Source: Planctomycetota bacterium (GTDB lineage Bacteria; Planctomycetota; UBA11346). Taken from it: 6,062 nt of DNA. This document shows, piece by piece, positions 1-5,973 of this stretch. The translations under genes were made by a program, and so were the position numbers. The stretch covers positions 1 through 6,062 of the forward strand of contig JACDEC010000202.1 in NCBI GenBank assembly GCA_013816645.1, given 5' to 3'. Numbering within the stretch: the first letter of the stretch is position 1; every line of letters begins with the position of its first letter. Below the pieces are notes generated by a model. The model did no database searches, had not been told where the DNA came from, and saw only the letters and a list, made by a program, of their open reading frames with translations.

Positions 1-108
1 CATGATGATGAGCAACGGGGGGCGGGCTATCAGCGGCTGCTCGGCGCGTTGCGCCTGTGCTGCCGCTTGTCGCCTTGGCGACGTCGGGGCCCTGCCCGAC
101 GACGCCGA

Positions 109-131
109 GGGGATGGGGGCCGGGGGGCGGG
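109..131 (+). other. Potential G-quadruplex, + strand
   Basis: Four G tracts (109-112, 115-119, 122-127, 129-131) are separated by loops of 2, 2 and 1 nt. This meets the usual G3+N1-7 rule with very short loops, which generally favour stable quadruplexes. It lies on the coding-sense strand about 130 nt before the acyltransferase start, so it would also be present in any mRNA begun upstream of it. The pattern is seen directly; folding and function are inference, and G runs are expected to be commoner in DNA this GC-rich. Confidence 0.45.
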
Positions 132-227
132 TCCGCAGAAGGCAACTCTCCCGCGGATGGCAGCGCCGCCCGGCTTGCGACTTCGGAGTCCAGACGCCGA
201 ACGTCATATCCATACCTGCGCCAATCC

Positions 228-254
228 GACCCCGACCCCCGACCCCCGACCCCC
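228..254. repeat. GACCCCC heptamer tandem repeat; potential G-quadruplex on the - strand
   Basis: One 6-nt unit (GACCCC, 228-233) is followed by three perfect GACCCCC units (234-254). It ends 9 nt before the acyltransferase ATG, occupying the place where a Shine-Dalgarno site would be expected. Read on the - strand it gives four G tracts of 4-5 separated by TC, again meeting the G-quadruplex rule; the + strand could form a C-rich i-motif. Short heptamer repeats of this style occur between genes in some xanthomonads as far as I recall, but I could not check that. Copy number may vary between strains by slippage. Confidence 0.65.
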
Positions 255-263
255 GTCTCCGTC

Positions 264-986
264 ATGAAATTCGAGCCCCCTCCCGGCCTGGTCGCCGCGC
301 TCGGCGACCGGCTGACCGCGACCTGGCGCTATCGCTGCGAGGGCGGGGACCACCTGCGCGCCGCCATCGCCGCCAGCCCGACGCGTTCGGTGGTGTTCTG
401 CCTGTGGCACCAGAGCCTGTTCCAGCTGATCGGCCGGCACCATGGGCAGCGCATCGCGGCGCTCACCAGCCTGTCGCGCGACGGTACGATCATCGCCCGT
501 TACCTCGAGCGCATCGGCCTGCGCCCGATCCGCGGCTCGTCGATCCGCGGCGGTCTCAAGGCCGCGCGCGAGCTGATCAAGGCGGTACAGGAAGGCTGGC
601 ATGCCGCGATCACCGTCGACGGCCCGCGTGGCCCGTTCAAGGAGGTGAAGGCCGGGCCGTTCGAGATCGCCCGGCGCAGCGGCGCGCCGATCGTGCCGGT
701 GGCGGTGCGCGCCTCCCACGCCTGGACCTTCAAGCGCAGCTGGGACCATTTCCGTCTGCCGCTCCCTGGCGCACGGGTGGCGATCGTCTATGGTGCGCCC
801 ATGGTCGTGCCGCCGGAATACCCGGATTCCGCCACGCAGATGGGCTTGCGCCAGCTGCTGGCGCGCCGTTTGCACCTGCTCGAATCCCAGGCCAGCGCGC
901 GCGTCGGTCAGCGTCACGACGTCCCCGCTGCCAGCCTGGCGTGGATGAACGGCGCCGCGCCGGGGCCCGAGGTCGGCGATGCCTAA
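264..986 (+). CDS. DUF374-type lysophospholipid acyltransferase family protein
   Basis: The 240-residue product resembles the DUF374 branch of the LPLAT/PlsC-like acyltransferases, which are thought to transfer acyl chains to lipid acceptors at the inner face of the cytoplasmic membrane; the exact substrate of this branch is not settled. Visible family marks are LWHQSLF (47-53, with His49 as the likely catalytic base), the SLSRDG block (69-74), RGSSIRGG (90-97) and the VDGPRGP block (118-124), followed by the PIVPVAVRAS strand (142-151). There is no signal peptide. The start is the first ATG that gives the family's normal N-terminus; in-frame GTG 57 would add an unlikely low-complexity leader. 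No Shine-Dalgarno motif is visible, because a C-rich repeat sits there. The stop overlaps the next gene by 8 nt, implying translational coupling. The family call is solid; the substrate is unknown. Confidence 0.88.
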   Translation: MKFEPPPGLVAALGDRLTATWRYRCEGGDHLRAAIAASPTRSVVFCLWHQSLFQLIGRHHGQRIAALTSLSRDGTIIARYLERIGLRPIRGSSIRGGLKAARELIKAVQEGWHAAITVDGPRGPFKEVKAGPFEIARRSGAPIVPVAVRASHAWTFKRSWDHFRLPLPGARVAIVYGAPMVVPPEYPDSATQMGLRQLLARRLHLLESQASARVGQRHDVPAASLAWMNGAAPGPEVGDA

Positions 987-2229
987 CACCACGGTTACCG
1001 CACTCCTGCAGGCGGCGATGCGCCGCCGGCTGATCACCCGCGATCGCGCGGTCGCGTTGGGCAACCAGCTGATCACCGCCGAGGACGACGTCGAAGCCGT
1101 GCGCGCGCGCTTGGCCGAGATCAAGGCGCCCGACGCGATCATGCTGCGTGAGCTGCTGCCCGGCCCCGGCCTGCCCGACGTGGCTCCGTACCGGCGCCTG
1201 GCCAGCCTGGGCGAAGGCCGCACCGCCAGCACCTGGCTGGGCTGCGCCGAAAGCGGTGGCCCGCCGGTGGTGATCAAACTCTACCACCCCAACCGCATCA
1301 AACCCGGTGCCGAAGTCGAGTTGTTCATCGGCGATGTCGCGCCGTTGGTCGGGCAGGCGCACGCGTACCTCGTCGGTTACCTCGCCGTCTTCGCCGCCGG
1401 CGACGGCCGCGCCGTCCTGGTGCAGCAGTACGTGCCTGGACGCGACCTCGCGTCGCGGGCCGCGACCAAGGGCGCGATGGCCGAAGCCAAGGCGCTGGCG
1501 TTGCTGCGCCAGGCGGCGAAAGGCCTGGCCGAACTCGAGCACGCCGGCATCGACCACGGCCTGCTCCACCCCGGCAACGTGCTGCTCGATCCGGACAACC
1601 GCGCCCGCCTCACCGATTACGGATTGGCCTTCGCGCGCACCCTGCAGGCGCCGCGCGCGGGCTGGGACGCGCAGAGCCTGATGCTGCATCCGTGGTCCGC
1701 TCCCGAAGCCCTGGCCAATCCGGCCCGCCTGGGGGCGGCCGCCGACTGCTACGCGCTCGGCTGCATCGCCTTCTGGCTGCTCTCGGGCAAGACACCGTTT
1801 CCCGGCACGCCGGAACAGCAGGCCCTGCAGCAGGCCAACGCGTCGCGACCCGATGTGCGCATGCACATCCCGGCGGTCAGCGAGATCACCGCCAAGACCA
1901 TCCTCAAGGCGATGCAAATCGCCCCGGTGAAGCGCTACCGCCGGCCGACCGAACTCGCCGCCAGCCTGCAGCGCAATCTCGACCGCCTGACCGGCGGCGT
2001 CGGCTCGGATACCCGGGAACTGCCGGCCGATGCGACCTCGGACCTGCCCAAGGCCTGGTCGCTGCTCGATCCCGACGCATCGGCGGATCCGCCGGAAGTG
2101 GAGTCGCAAGTGCTCGAACACATCGAGGACGTCCCCCCGCCACCGACCAGCCGCAAGCGCACGCCCAGCGGCGAGCGCAAGCGCTCGTCGAGCGGCGATC
2201 GCAAACGTCCGCCCCTGACGCTCGAATGA
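979..2229 (+). CDS. Protein-kinase-fold protein, probable pseudokinase with basic repeat tail
   Basis: A 416-residue soluble protein. Residues 1-65 form a mostly helical region I do not recognise. Residues 70-335 follow the Hanks-type Ser/Thr kinase order: glycine loop LGEGRTAS (77-84), VIK lysine (Lys100), catalytic loop HGLLHPGN (193-200), DYG in place of DFG (Asp213), APE (241-243), helix-F Asp256, and the late RYRRPTEL arginine region (319-326). The HRD motif reads H-G-L, so the catalytic aspartate is leucine (codon 1561-1563), and the usual following lysine is His197. ATP/Mg-binding residues Lys100, Asn200 and Asp213 remain. The protein is therefore probably a nucleotide-binding scaffold or regulator, though weak or atypical activity is possible. 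Residues 340-391 look disordered and acidic; 392-416 are basic repeats. No membrane segment is seen. A GAGG at 969-972, 6 nt before the ATG, supports the start. It overlaps its neighbours by 8 and 4 nt. Partner unknown. Confidence 0.85.
   Translation: MPNTTVTALLQAAMRRRLITRDRAVALGNQLITAEDDVEAVRARLAEIKAPDAIMLRELLPGPGLPDVAPYRRLASLGEGRTASTWLGCAESGGPPVVIKLYHPNRIKPGAEVELFIGDVAPLVGQAHAYLVGYLAVFAAGDGRAVLVQQYVPGRDLASRAATKGAMAEAKALALLRQAAKGLAELEHAGIDHGLLHPGNVLLDPDNRARLTDYGLAFARTLQAPRAGWDAQSLMLHPWSAPEALANPARLGAAADCYALGCIAFWLLSGKTPFPGTPEQQALQQANASRPDVRMHIPAVSEITAKTILKAMQIAPVKRYRRPTELAASLQRNLDRLTGGVGSDTRELPADATSDLPKAWSLLDPDASADPPEVESQVLEHIEDVPPPPTSRKRTPSGERKRSSSGDRKRPPLTLE
2152..2211 (+). repeat. 24-bp tandem repeat coding a basic octapeptide tail
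   Basis: Within the kinase-like gene, the unit RKR-x-x-SG-(E/D) occurs twice (residues 392-399 and 400-407) and starts a third time (RKR, 408-410). The DNA copies differ at several bases, so this is an older duplication or is selected at the protein level. The tail is strongly basic with Ser/Thr next to Arg/Lys, the kind of context favoured by basophilic kinases, and could bind nucleic acid or acidic lipids; these roles are inference. Confidence 0.7.
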
Positions 2230-3572
2230 GCGCGCGCTACGACCTCATCGTCCGCGGCGGCAGCGTGTGGGCCGCCGGCTCGATCGGCAACGGCGCGAGC
2301 GCCGACATCGGCGTGATCGGCGGCCGGTTCGCGGCGATCGGCGACCTGCGCGGCGCTACCGCCGCGTCCGAGATCGACGCCCGCGGATTGACCGTCCTGC
2401 CTGGAGTCATGGACACCCAGGTCCACCTGCGCGAGCCGGGTCTCGAATATAAGGAAGACCTGGCCAGCGGCACCGCCGGCGCCGCGCTCGGCGGGATCAC
2501 CGCGGTGTTCGAGATGCCGAACACCAAGCCCAACACCGACACCGCCGAACGGCTCGCCGACAAGCTCGCCCGCGCGCAGCATCGCGCCTGGGTCGACCAC
2601 GCCTTCTACATCGGCGCCACCGCCGAGAACGCCGAGGGGCTCGCCGCGCTGGAGATGCTGCCCGGCGCCGCGGGCGTCAAGGTGTTCATGGGCTCGTCGA
2701 CCGGCAGCCTGCTGGTCGCCGACGACGCCACCCTGACCCGCGTGCTGCGCAGCGGCCGGCGCCGCGTCGCCGTGCATTGCGAGGACGAGCAGCGCCTGAT
2801 CGAACGCCGCGCGCTGATCCCCGCGCAGGGCGCGCATCCCCGCATGCACCCGATGTGGCGCGACGAGATGACCGCGCTGCGCGCGACCACCCGCCTGCTG
2901 ACCTGCGCGCGCGCCGCCCGCCGCCGCGTGCACGTGCTGCACGTGACCACCGCCGAGGAGATGGAGCTGCTGCGCGACCACAAGGACCTCGCCACGGTCG
3001 AGGTCCTGCCCCAGCACCTCACGCTGTGCGCGCCCGAGTGCTACGAACGGCTCGGCACCTACGCGCAGATGAATCCGCCGATCCGCGAGCAGCGCCATCA
3101 GGACGCGCTGTGGAAGGCGGTGCGCGACGGCACCGTCGACGTGCTGGGCAGCGACCACGCGCCGCACACCCGCGAGGAGAAGGACCGGCCCTACCCGGAA
3201 TCGCCCTCGGGCCTGACCGGCGTGCAGACCCTGCTGCCGCTGATGCTCGACCACGTCGCCAAGGGCCGCCTGACCCTGGAACGGCTGATCGACCTGACCT
3301 CGGCCGGACCGCAGCGCATCTTCGGCATCGTCAACAAGGGCCGCATCGCCCGCGGCTACGACGCCGACCTGACCATCGTCGACCTCAAGGCCACGCGCAC
3401 GATCACCAACCAGTGGATCGCCGCGAAGTGCGGGTGGTCACCGTTCGACGGCATGACCGTGACCGGCTGGCCGAAGATGACCGTGGTGCGCGGCCGCCTG
3501 ATCATGCGCGACGACCAGCTGATCGGCACAGCGGCCGGCGAACCGATCCGCTTCGTCGAGGCGCTGCCGTAG
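2226..3572 (+). CDS. pyrC: Dihydroorotase-family amidohydrolase (PyrC-like)
   Basis: The 448-residue product is a cyclic amidohydrolase of the long dihydroorotase type, which interconverts carbamoyl-aspartate and dihydroorotate in pyrimidine synthesis in the cytoplasm. It has the N-terminal beta-sandwich start (DLIVRGGSVW, 6-15), the LPG-turn and DTQVHLREPG (63-72), MPNT (97-100), GVKVFMGSSTG with Lys152 as likely carboxylated bridging lysine, His184 (VAVHCED), His239 (HVLHVTT), Asn283 (QMNPPIR) and catalytic Asp310 (GSDHAPH). The C-terminal part (350-448) has the expected IFGI, GRIARGYDADLTIVD and ITN motifs. Oddly, the first metal-ligand His of HxH is Gln65 (codon 2418-2420). From memory, one bacterial/archaeal dihydroorotase subgroup shares this Gln, so activity is plausible but unproven; another cyclic imidase role is an alternative. 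The start overlaps the previous stop as ATGA, with no separate Shine-Dalgarno site, indicating coupling. The gene symbol is tentative. Confidence 0.88.
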   Translation: MSARYDLIVRGGSVWAAGSIGNGASADIGVIGGRFAAIGDLRGATAASEIDARGLTVLPGVMDTQVHLREPGLEYKEDLASGTAGAALGGITAVFEMPNTKPNTDTAERLADKLARAQHRAWVDHAFYIGATAENAEGLAALEMLPGAAGVKVFMGSSTGSLLVADDATLTRVLRSGRRRVAVHCEDEQRLIERRALIPAQGAHPRMHPMWRDEMTALRATTRLLTCARAARRRVHVLHVTTAEEMELLRDHKDLATVEVLPQHLTLCAPECYERLGTYAQMNPPIREQRHQDALWKAVRDGTVDVLGSDHAPHTREEKDRPYPESPSGLTGVQTLLPLMLDHVAKGRLTLERLIDLTSAGPQRIFGIVNKGRIARGYDADLTIVDLKATRTITNQWIAAKCGWSPFDGMTVTGWPKMTVVRGRLIMRDDQLIGTAAGEPIRFVEALP

Positions 3573-3575
3573 GCG

Positions 3576-4166
3576 ATGGCCGCCTCGCGCGGTCGCCTGG
3601 CGATCATCTTGGCGGCAGCGCTGGTGGTGCTGCTCGGTGGCGCTGGCTTCGCGTGGTGGCGCCTGGCGCGCATCGAGGTGACCGGCAGCGATGGCGACCT
3701 GCCGCCGCTTCGCGTCCTCCAGCGGGCGGGCGAGCCGCGATTCCTGCATCGCGCGGGTCTGGATTCGGAGCAGTCGCTGCGCGAAGCGCTGGTGGCCCAA
3801 CTGCTGGGCGGCCTCCAACGCATCTCGCCGGAATTCGCCTGCACCTCACGCATCGTCACGCCGTCGCCCGACGGCCGCCCGCCGCAGGCGACCTACGTCT
3901 TCACCCACGCCGGAGCGTGGCTCGGACTGCCGTTCCGGATCGAGGTCCAGGCCCGGCTGTGCCTGGATCGGGTCGACACATCGGTGCGTTCGCAACACAC
4001 CGAACTGCGCTTCGTCGAGCATGAAGGGCTGCAGCACACATTCGCGCGGGTCGCCGGCACCGTCGAAAGCTGGAAGACCACGGCATTGCCGCGACTGGCG
4101 GACTTGGTGCCGCTGCTGCGCCGCGAACCCGAGCGGAACCTGCCCGCGCTCGCGGAAGCGCCGTGA
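3576..4166 (+). CDS. Hypothetical single-pass membrane-anchored protein
   Basis: I do not recognise this 196-residue protein. It starts with a short basic segment and one hydrophobic helix (residues 8-28) ending in WWR, which looks like an uncleaved membrane anchor; no lipobox cysteine is present. The remaining 165 residues should lie in the periplasm. They contain a helix-like part (about 63-82) and a region of probable beta strands (about 88-160) with the only two cysteines, Cys89 and Cys129, which could form a disulfide. No catalytic motif is visible. The ATG lies 3 nt after the dihydroorotase stop and only a weak, distant GAGG precedes it, so translation likely depends on coupling. The stop overlaps the GTG of the AraC gene. 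Its third-position G/C bias matches its neighbours, supporting a real gene. The context suggests an envelope role alongside the lipid acyltransferase; this is a guess. Confidence 0.75.
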   Translation: MAASRGRLAIILAAALVVLLGGAGFAWWRLARIEVTGSDGDLPPLRVLQRAGEPRFLHRAGLDSEQSLREALVAQLLGGLQRISPEFACTSRIVTPSPDGRPPQATYVFTHAGAWLGLPFRIEVQARLCLDRVDTSVRSQHTELRFVEHEGLQHTFARVAGTVESWKTTALPRLADLVPLLRREPERNLPALAEAP

Positions 4167-5035
4167 CCCGCGCGAGCGCCCCGCATGCGACGCTCGCTGC
4201 CCTGGCCCCGTACCTGCGCCTGGTCCACGATTTCGCCGCCGGTCCCGAGTTCCAGTTGCGCCAGCGCTGCATCAACGACCACGCGCTGCTCTACGTTCGC
4301 CGCGGTCGCGGCGAACTGATCACCCGCGAGGGCGCCAGTGCGCTGGCCCCCGGCGTGCTCATCCTGGTGCCGCCCGATCGCGACCACGCCTTCACCTTGG
4401 GCGACCGCGCTGGCGTGCACCTGCTCAACCTGCACCTCGACCCGCTGCCTCGTCCCGATTCCCCGCGCGTGCGCTGGGATCAGGATCCTCGTCGTCCGCG
4501 CCGCCAGAGCGCGTCGTCCTTCACCCTGTTCGGCGCGCGAGTGCTCGCCCTGCCGTTGACCAGCCCGGCGGTCTACGAGGCGCGCTTCGCGGCGCTCTCA
4601 CGGCGCTGGCCGGCATCTGATCCGGCCGGCGGCCTGGAAGCCCGCGCCGCCGCGCTCGATCTGCTGGCCTCTGCGCTGCGCGAACTGCACGGTGGCACCG
4701 CCGAACTCGCCGACGAGCCTGCGCTCGCCAAGGTGCGCGAGTATCTCGACGCCGCGGTCGGGCGTGTCGGCTTGCGCGATCTCGAGCGCGTCGCGGCCAT
4801 CGGACGCACCCGGTTGTGCGCTGGCTTCCGCCGTCGCTACGGGCTGACGCCCCTGGCCTACCTGCGGACAGCGCGCATCGAGCGCTCCAAGGCCGACCTG
4901 GTCTACGCCGGGCTTCCGGTGAAGGCGGCCGCGCAGCGCGCCGGCTTCGCCAGCGTGCACGCCTTCTCCAAGGTCTTCACCCGCCTGGTCGGCGAACCGC
5001 CCGCCCGCTTCCAGCGACGTGCGCGCGGACGTTAG
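4163..5035 (+). CDS. AraC-family transcriptional regulator
   Basis: The 290-residue product has the two-part AraC layout. Residues 30-93 look like a cupin-type ligand-binding domain, including the strand-turn LLYVRRGRGEL (42-52), the LAPGVLILVPP turn (61-71) and His75/His86/His91. Residues 188-285 form the double helix-turn-helix DNA-binding domain: the first HTH ends in FRRRYGLTPLAYLR, and the second contains AAQRAGFASVHAFSKVFTRLVGEPPARF (about 256-283), a close match to the family signature. It would sense a small molecule and activate or repress a promoter; the ligand is unknown. The start is GTG 4163, preceded by GGAAG at 4154-4158 and overlapping the previous stop as GTGA. The gene lies just upstream of, and in the same direction as, a PhyH-type oxygenase, a pairing I recall from other bacteria, which makes that gene its most likely target. 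Confidence 0.92.
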   Translation: MTRASAPHATLAALAPYLRLVHDFAAGPEFQLRQRCINDHALLYVRRGRGELITREGASALAPGVLILVPPDRDHAFTLGDRAGVHLLNLHLDPLPRPDSPRVRWDQDPRRPRRQSASSFTLFGARVLALPLTSPAVYEARFAALSRRWPASDPAGGLEARAAALDLLASALRELHGGTAELADEPALAKVREYLDAAVGRVGLRDLERVAAIGRTRLCAGFRRRYGLTPLAYLRTARIERSKADLVYAGLPVKAAAQRAGFASVHAFSKVFTRLVGEPPARFQRRARGR

Positions 5036-5088
5036 CCGCGGCGCGAGCGACCAATGCCGCGGACGCGCGGACAAAGACGCCGAGCGGG

Positions 5089-5106
5089 CCGCGCTACGCT
5101 CCGGGC
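5089..5106 (+). promoter_or_regulatory. Possible -10 element for a leaderless dioxygenase transcript
   Basis: TACGCT at 5095-5100 resembles a -10 box and lies 6 nt before the dioxygenase ATG, which would put the transcript start at or very near the start codon. No Shine-Dalgarno motif is visible before that ATG, which fits a leaderless message. The -35 side is weak (CGGACA at 5068-5073 is 21 nt upstream, too far for a standard sigma-70 spacer), so an activator such as the adjacent AraC protein might be needed. The site is tentative. Confidence 0.25.
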
Positions 5107-5973
5107 ATGGACGATCGCCAGCGCTACCTCTTCGACCTCAACGGCTTCCTGCACATCCCGGCGCTGCTCGCGAGCGACCAGGCCAGCGCCCTGCTCGCAG
5201 CCAGCGAGCGGCTGGAGCGTCGCGTCGCCGGGCGTTGGCCCGTCCTACCCCACCGCCGCGGCTGGATGGGCATGGAGGGCCGCGTCGATCCCGATGACGG
5301 GATCTACATCTACGGTGGCGGCGGCCCGGGCGGGACCTGGGTGGTCGAGGACTTCTGGAACGCCGACCCCACGTTCCACCTGCTGCTCGACCACGCCCCG
5401 ACCCTGGCGATCACGCGCGCCACCATCCGCGGCCGCGTCACGGTGAACAACGCCGAGCTGCGCGTGCGCTACCCCGGCAACCACACCGGCGCGCACATGG
5501 GCGGACCGATCGACGCGAAGTACGCCTACCGCCACGATGCCCGCGGCTTCGACTGCATGATGACGCGGATGATCTACCTGCTGCACGACGTCGGTCCCGA
5601 CGACGGCCCGTTCTGCGTGGTGCCCGGCAGCCACAAGGCCGCCTACCCGCCACCGGGAGCGGCGCTGCCCGAGGAGGAGCCGGGCATGATTGCGATCACC
5701 GGCAAGGCCGGGGACGCGATCTACTTCACCGAGGCGCTGCGCCATGGCGGGTTCGTCAATCGCGGGTCGCGCACCCGGCGCACCCTGCACGTCGGCTACG
5801 GCCCGGCCTGGCTGCGCTCCCAGCACTTCGGCAGCATGGACGAACCGCAGGTCGTCGGCGAGCGCGCCTGGGCTGCACTGACCGGCGCGCAGCGCGAGCT
5901 GTTCCTGCCGCTTCCCGAGGGCGATCGCCCCCTTCCCGCCACGCCACGCGCCGAGGCGTTGGCCGCGCACTGA
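5107..5973 (+). CDS. Phytanoyl-CoA dioxygenase (PhyH)-like Fe(II)/2-oxoglutarate enzyme
   Basis: The 288-residue protein matches the PhyH-like branch of Fe(II)/2-oxoglutarate oxygenases: YLFDLNGFLHIPALL at 7-21 is the usual N-terminus, DVGPDDGPFCVVPGSHK (161-177) is the central jelly-roll signature, and GDAIYFTEALRHGG (202-215) carries the distal iron ligand His213, with Asn218 and Arg224 at +5 and +11 as in human PHYH, where the Arg binds 2-oxoglutarate. The proximal iron site, normally His-x-Asp, appears as His130-Met-Gly132 (His126-Thr-Gly128 just before is also HxG), so no carboxylate ligand is evident. From memory, a large uncharacterised bacterial subgroup has a similar HGG motif here. 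It could hydroxylate or otherwise oxidise an unknown small molecule; it is unlikely to be a true phytanoyl-CoA hydroxylase. There is no signal peptide. The start gives the family's normal N-terminus. A 71-nt gap separates it from the AraC gene. Confidence 0.88.
   Translation: MDDRQRYLFDLNGFLHIPALLASDQASALLAASERLERRVAGRWPVLPHRRGWMGMEGRVDPDDGIYIYGGGGPGGTWVVEDFWNADPTFHLLLDHAPTLAITRATIRGRVTVNNAELRVRYPGNHTGAHMGGPIDAKYAYRHDARGFDCMMTRMIYLLHDVGPDDGPFCVVPGSHKAAYPPPGAALPEEEPGMIAITGKAGDAIYFTEALRHGGFVNRGSRTRRTLHVGYGPAWLRSQHFGSMDEPQVVGERAWAALTGAQRELFLPLPEGDRPLPATPRAEALAAH

Larger units (their letters stand above)
1..263. other. Non-coding upstream region rich in G and C tracts
   Basis: No convincing gene lies here. 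Frame 1 is open from the window edge to a TGA at 265-267, but after about 24 codons it fills with arginine and proline codons whose third positions lack the strong G/C preference of the real genes, so at most its first codons could be the tail of an upstream gene. The region holds G runs at 17-22 and 24-26, a four-tract G motif at 109-131, and a C-rich heptamer repeat at 228-254. The most AT-rich stretch is around 203-217 and could contain a -10 element, but I see no -35 partner at proper spacing. The promoter of the downstream operon may lie here; I cannot place it. Confidence 0.6.

Noticed and set aside
1..267. Open frame 1 ending in an ATGA overlap with the acyltransferase start, as if it were the tail of an upstream gene
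   Set aside because: After about 24 codons the third positions lose the strong G/C preference, and the product becomes Arg/Pro-rich with the heptamer repeat translated as TPDP-like low complexity. The ATGA junction may be coincidence. A short tail of an upstream gene at the very edge cannot be excluded.
2..1033. 343-codon open frame on the + strand overlapping the acyltransferase
   Set aside because: Arg/Pro/Ala-rich product with no family motif; a shadow of the real frame, as expected in high-GC DNA.
204..2121. Two long - strand open frames (204-1277 and 730-2121)
   Set aside because: They lie opposite clear acyltransferase and kinase-fold genes and their products are low-complexity without motifs; long antisense frames are typical at this GC content.
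1935..4024. Long - strand frame 1935-3254 and + strand frame 2777-4024
   Set aside because: Both are shadows of the dihydroorotase gene, whose motifs are unmistakable; their products are His/Arg/Gly/Ala-rich with no recognisable domain.
264..5973. CRISPR array, tRNA, rRNA or complete insertion sequence
   Set aside because: No regularly spaced repeats, no tRNA-like cloverleaf sequence and no transposase motifs were seen; coding sequence fills nearly all of this span.
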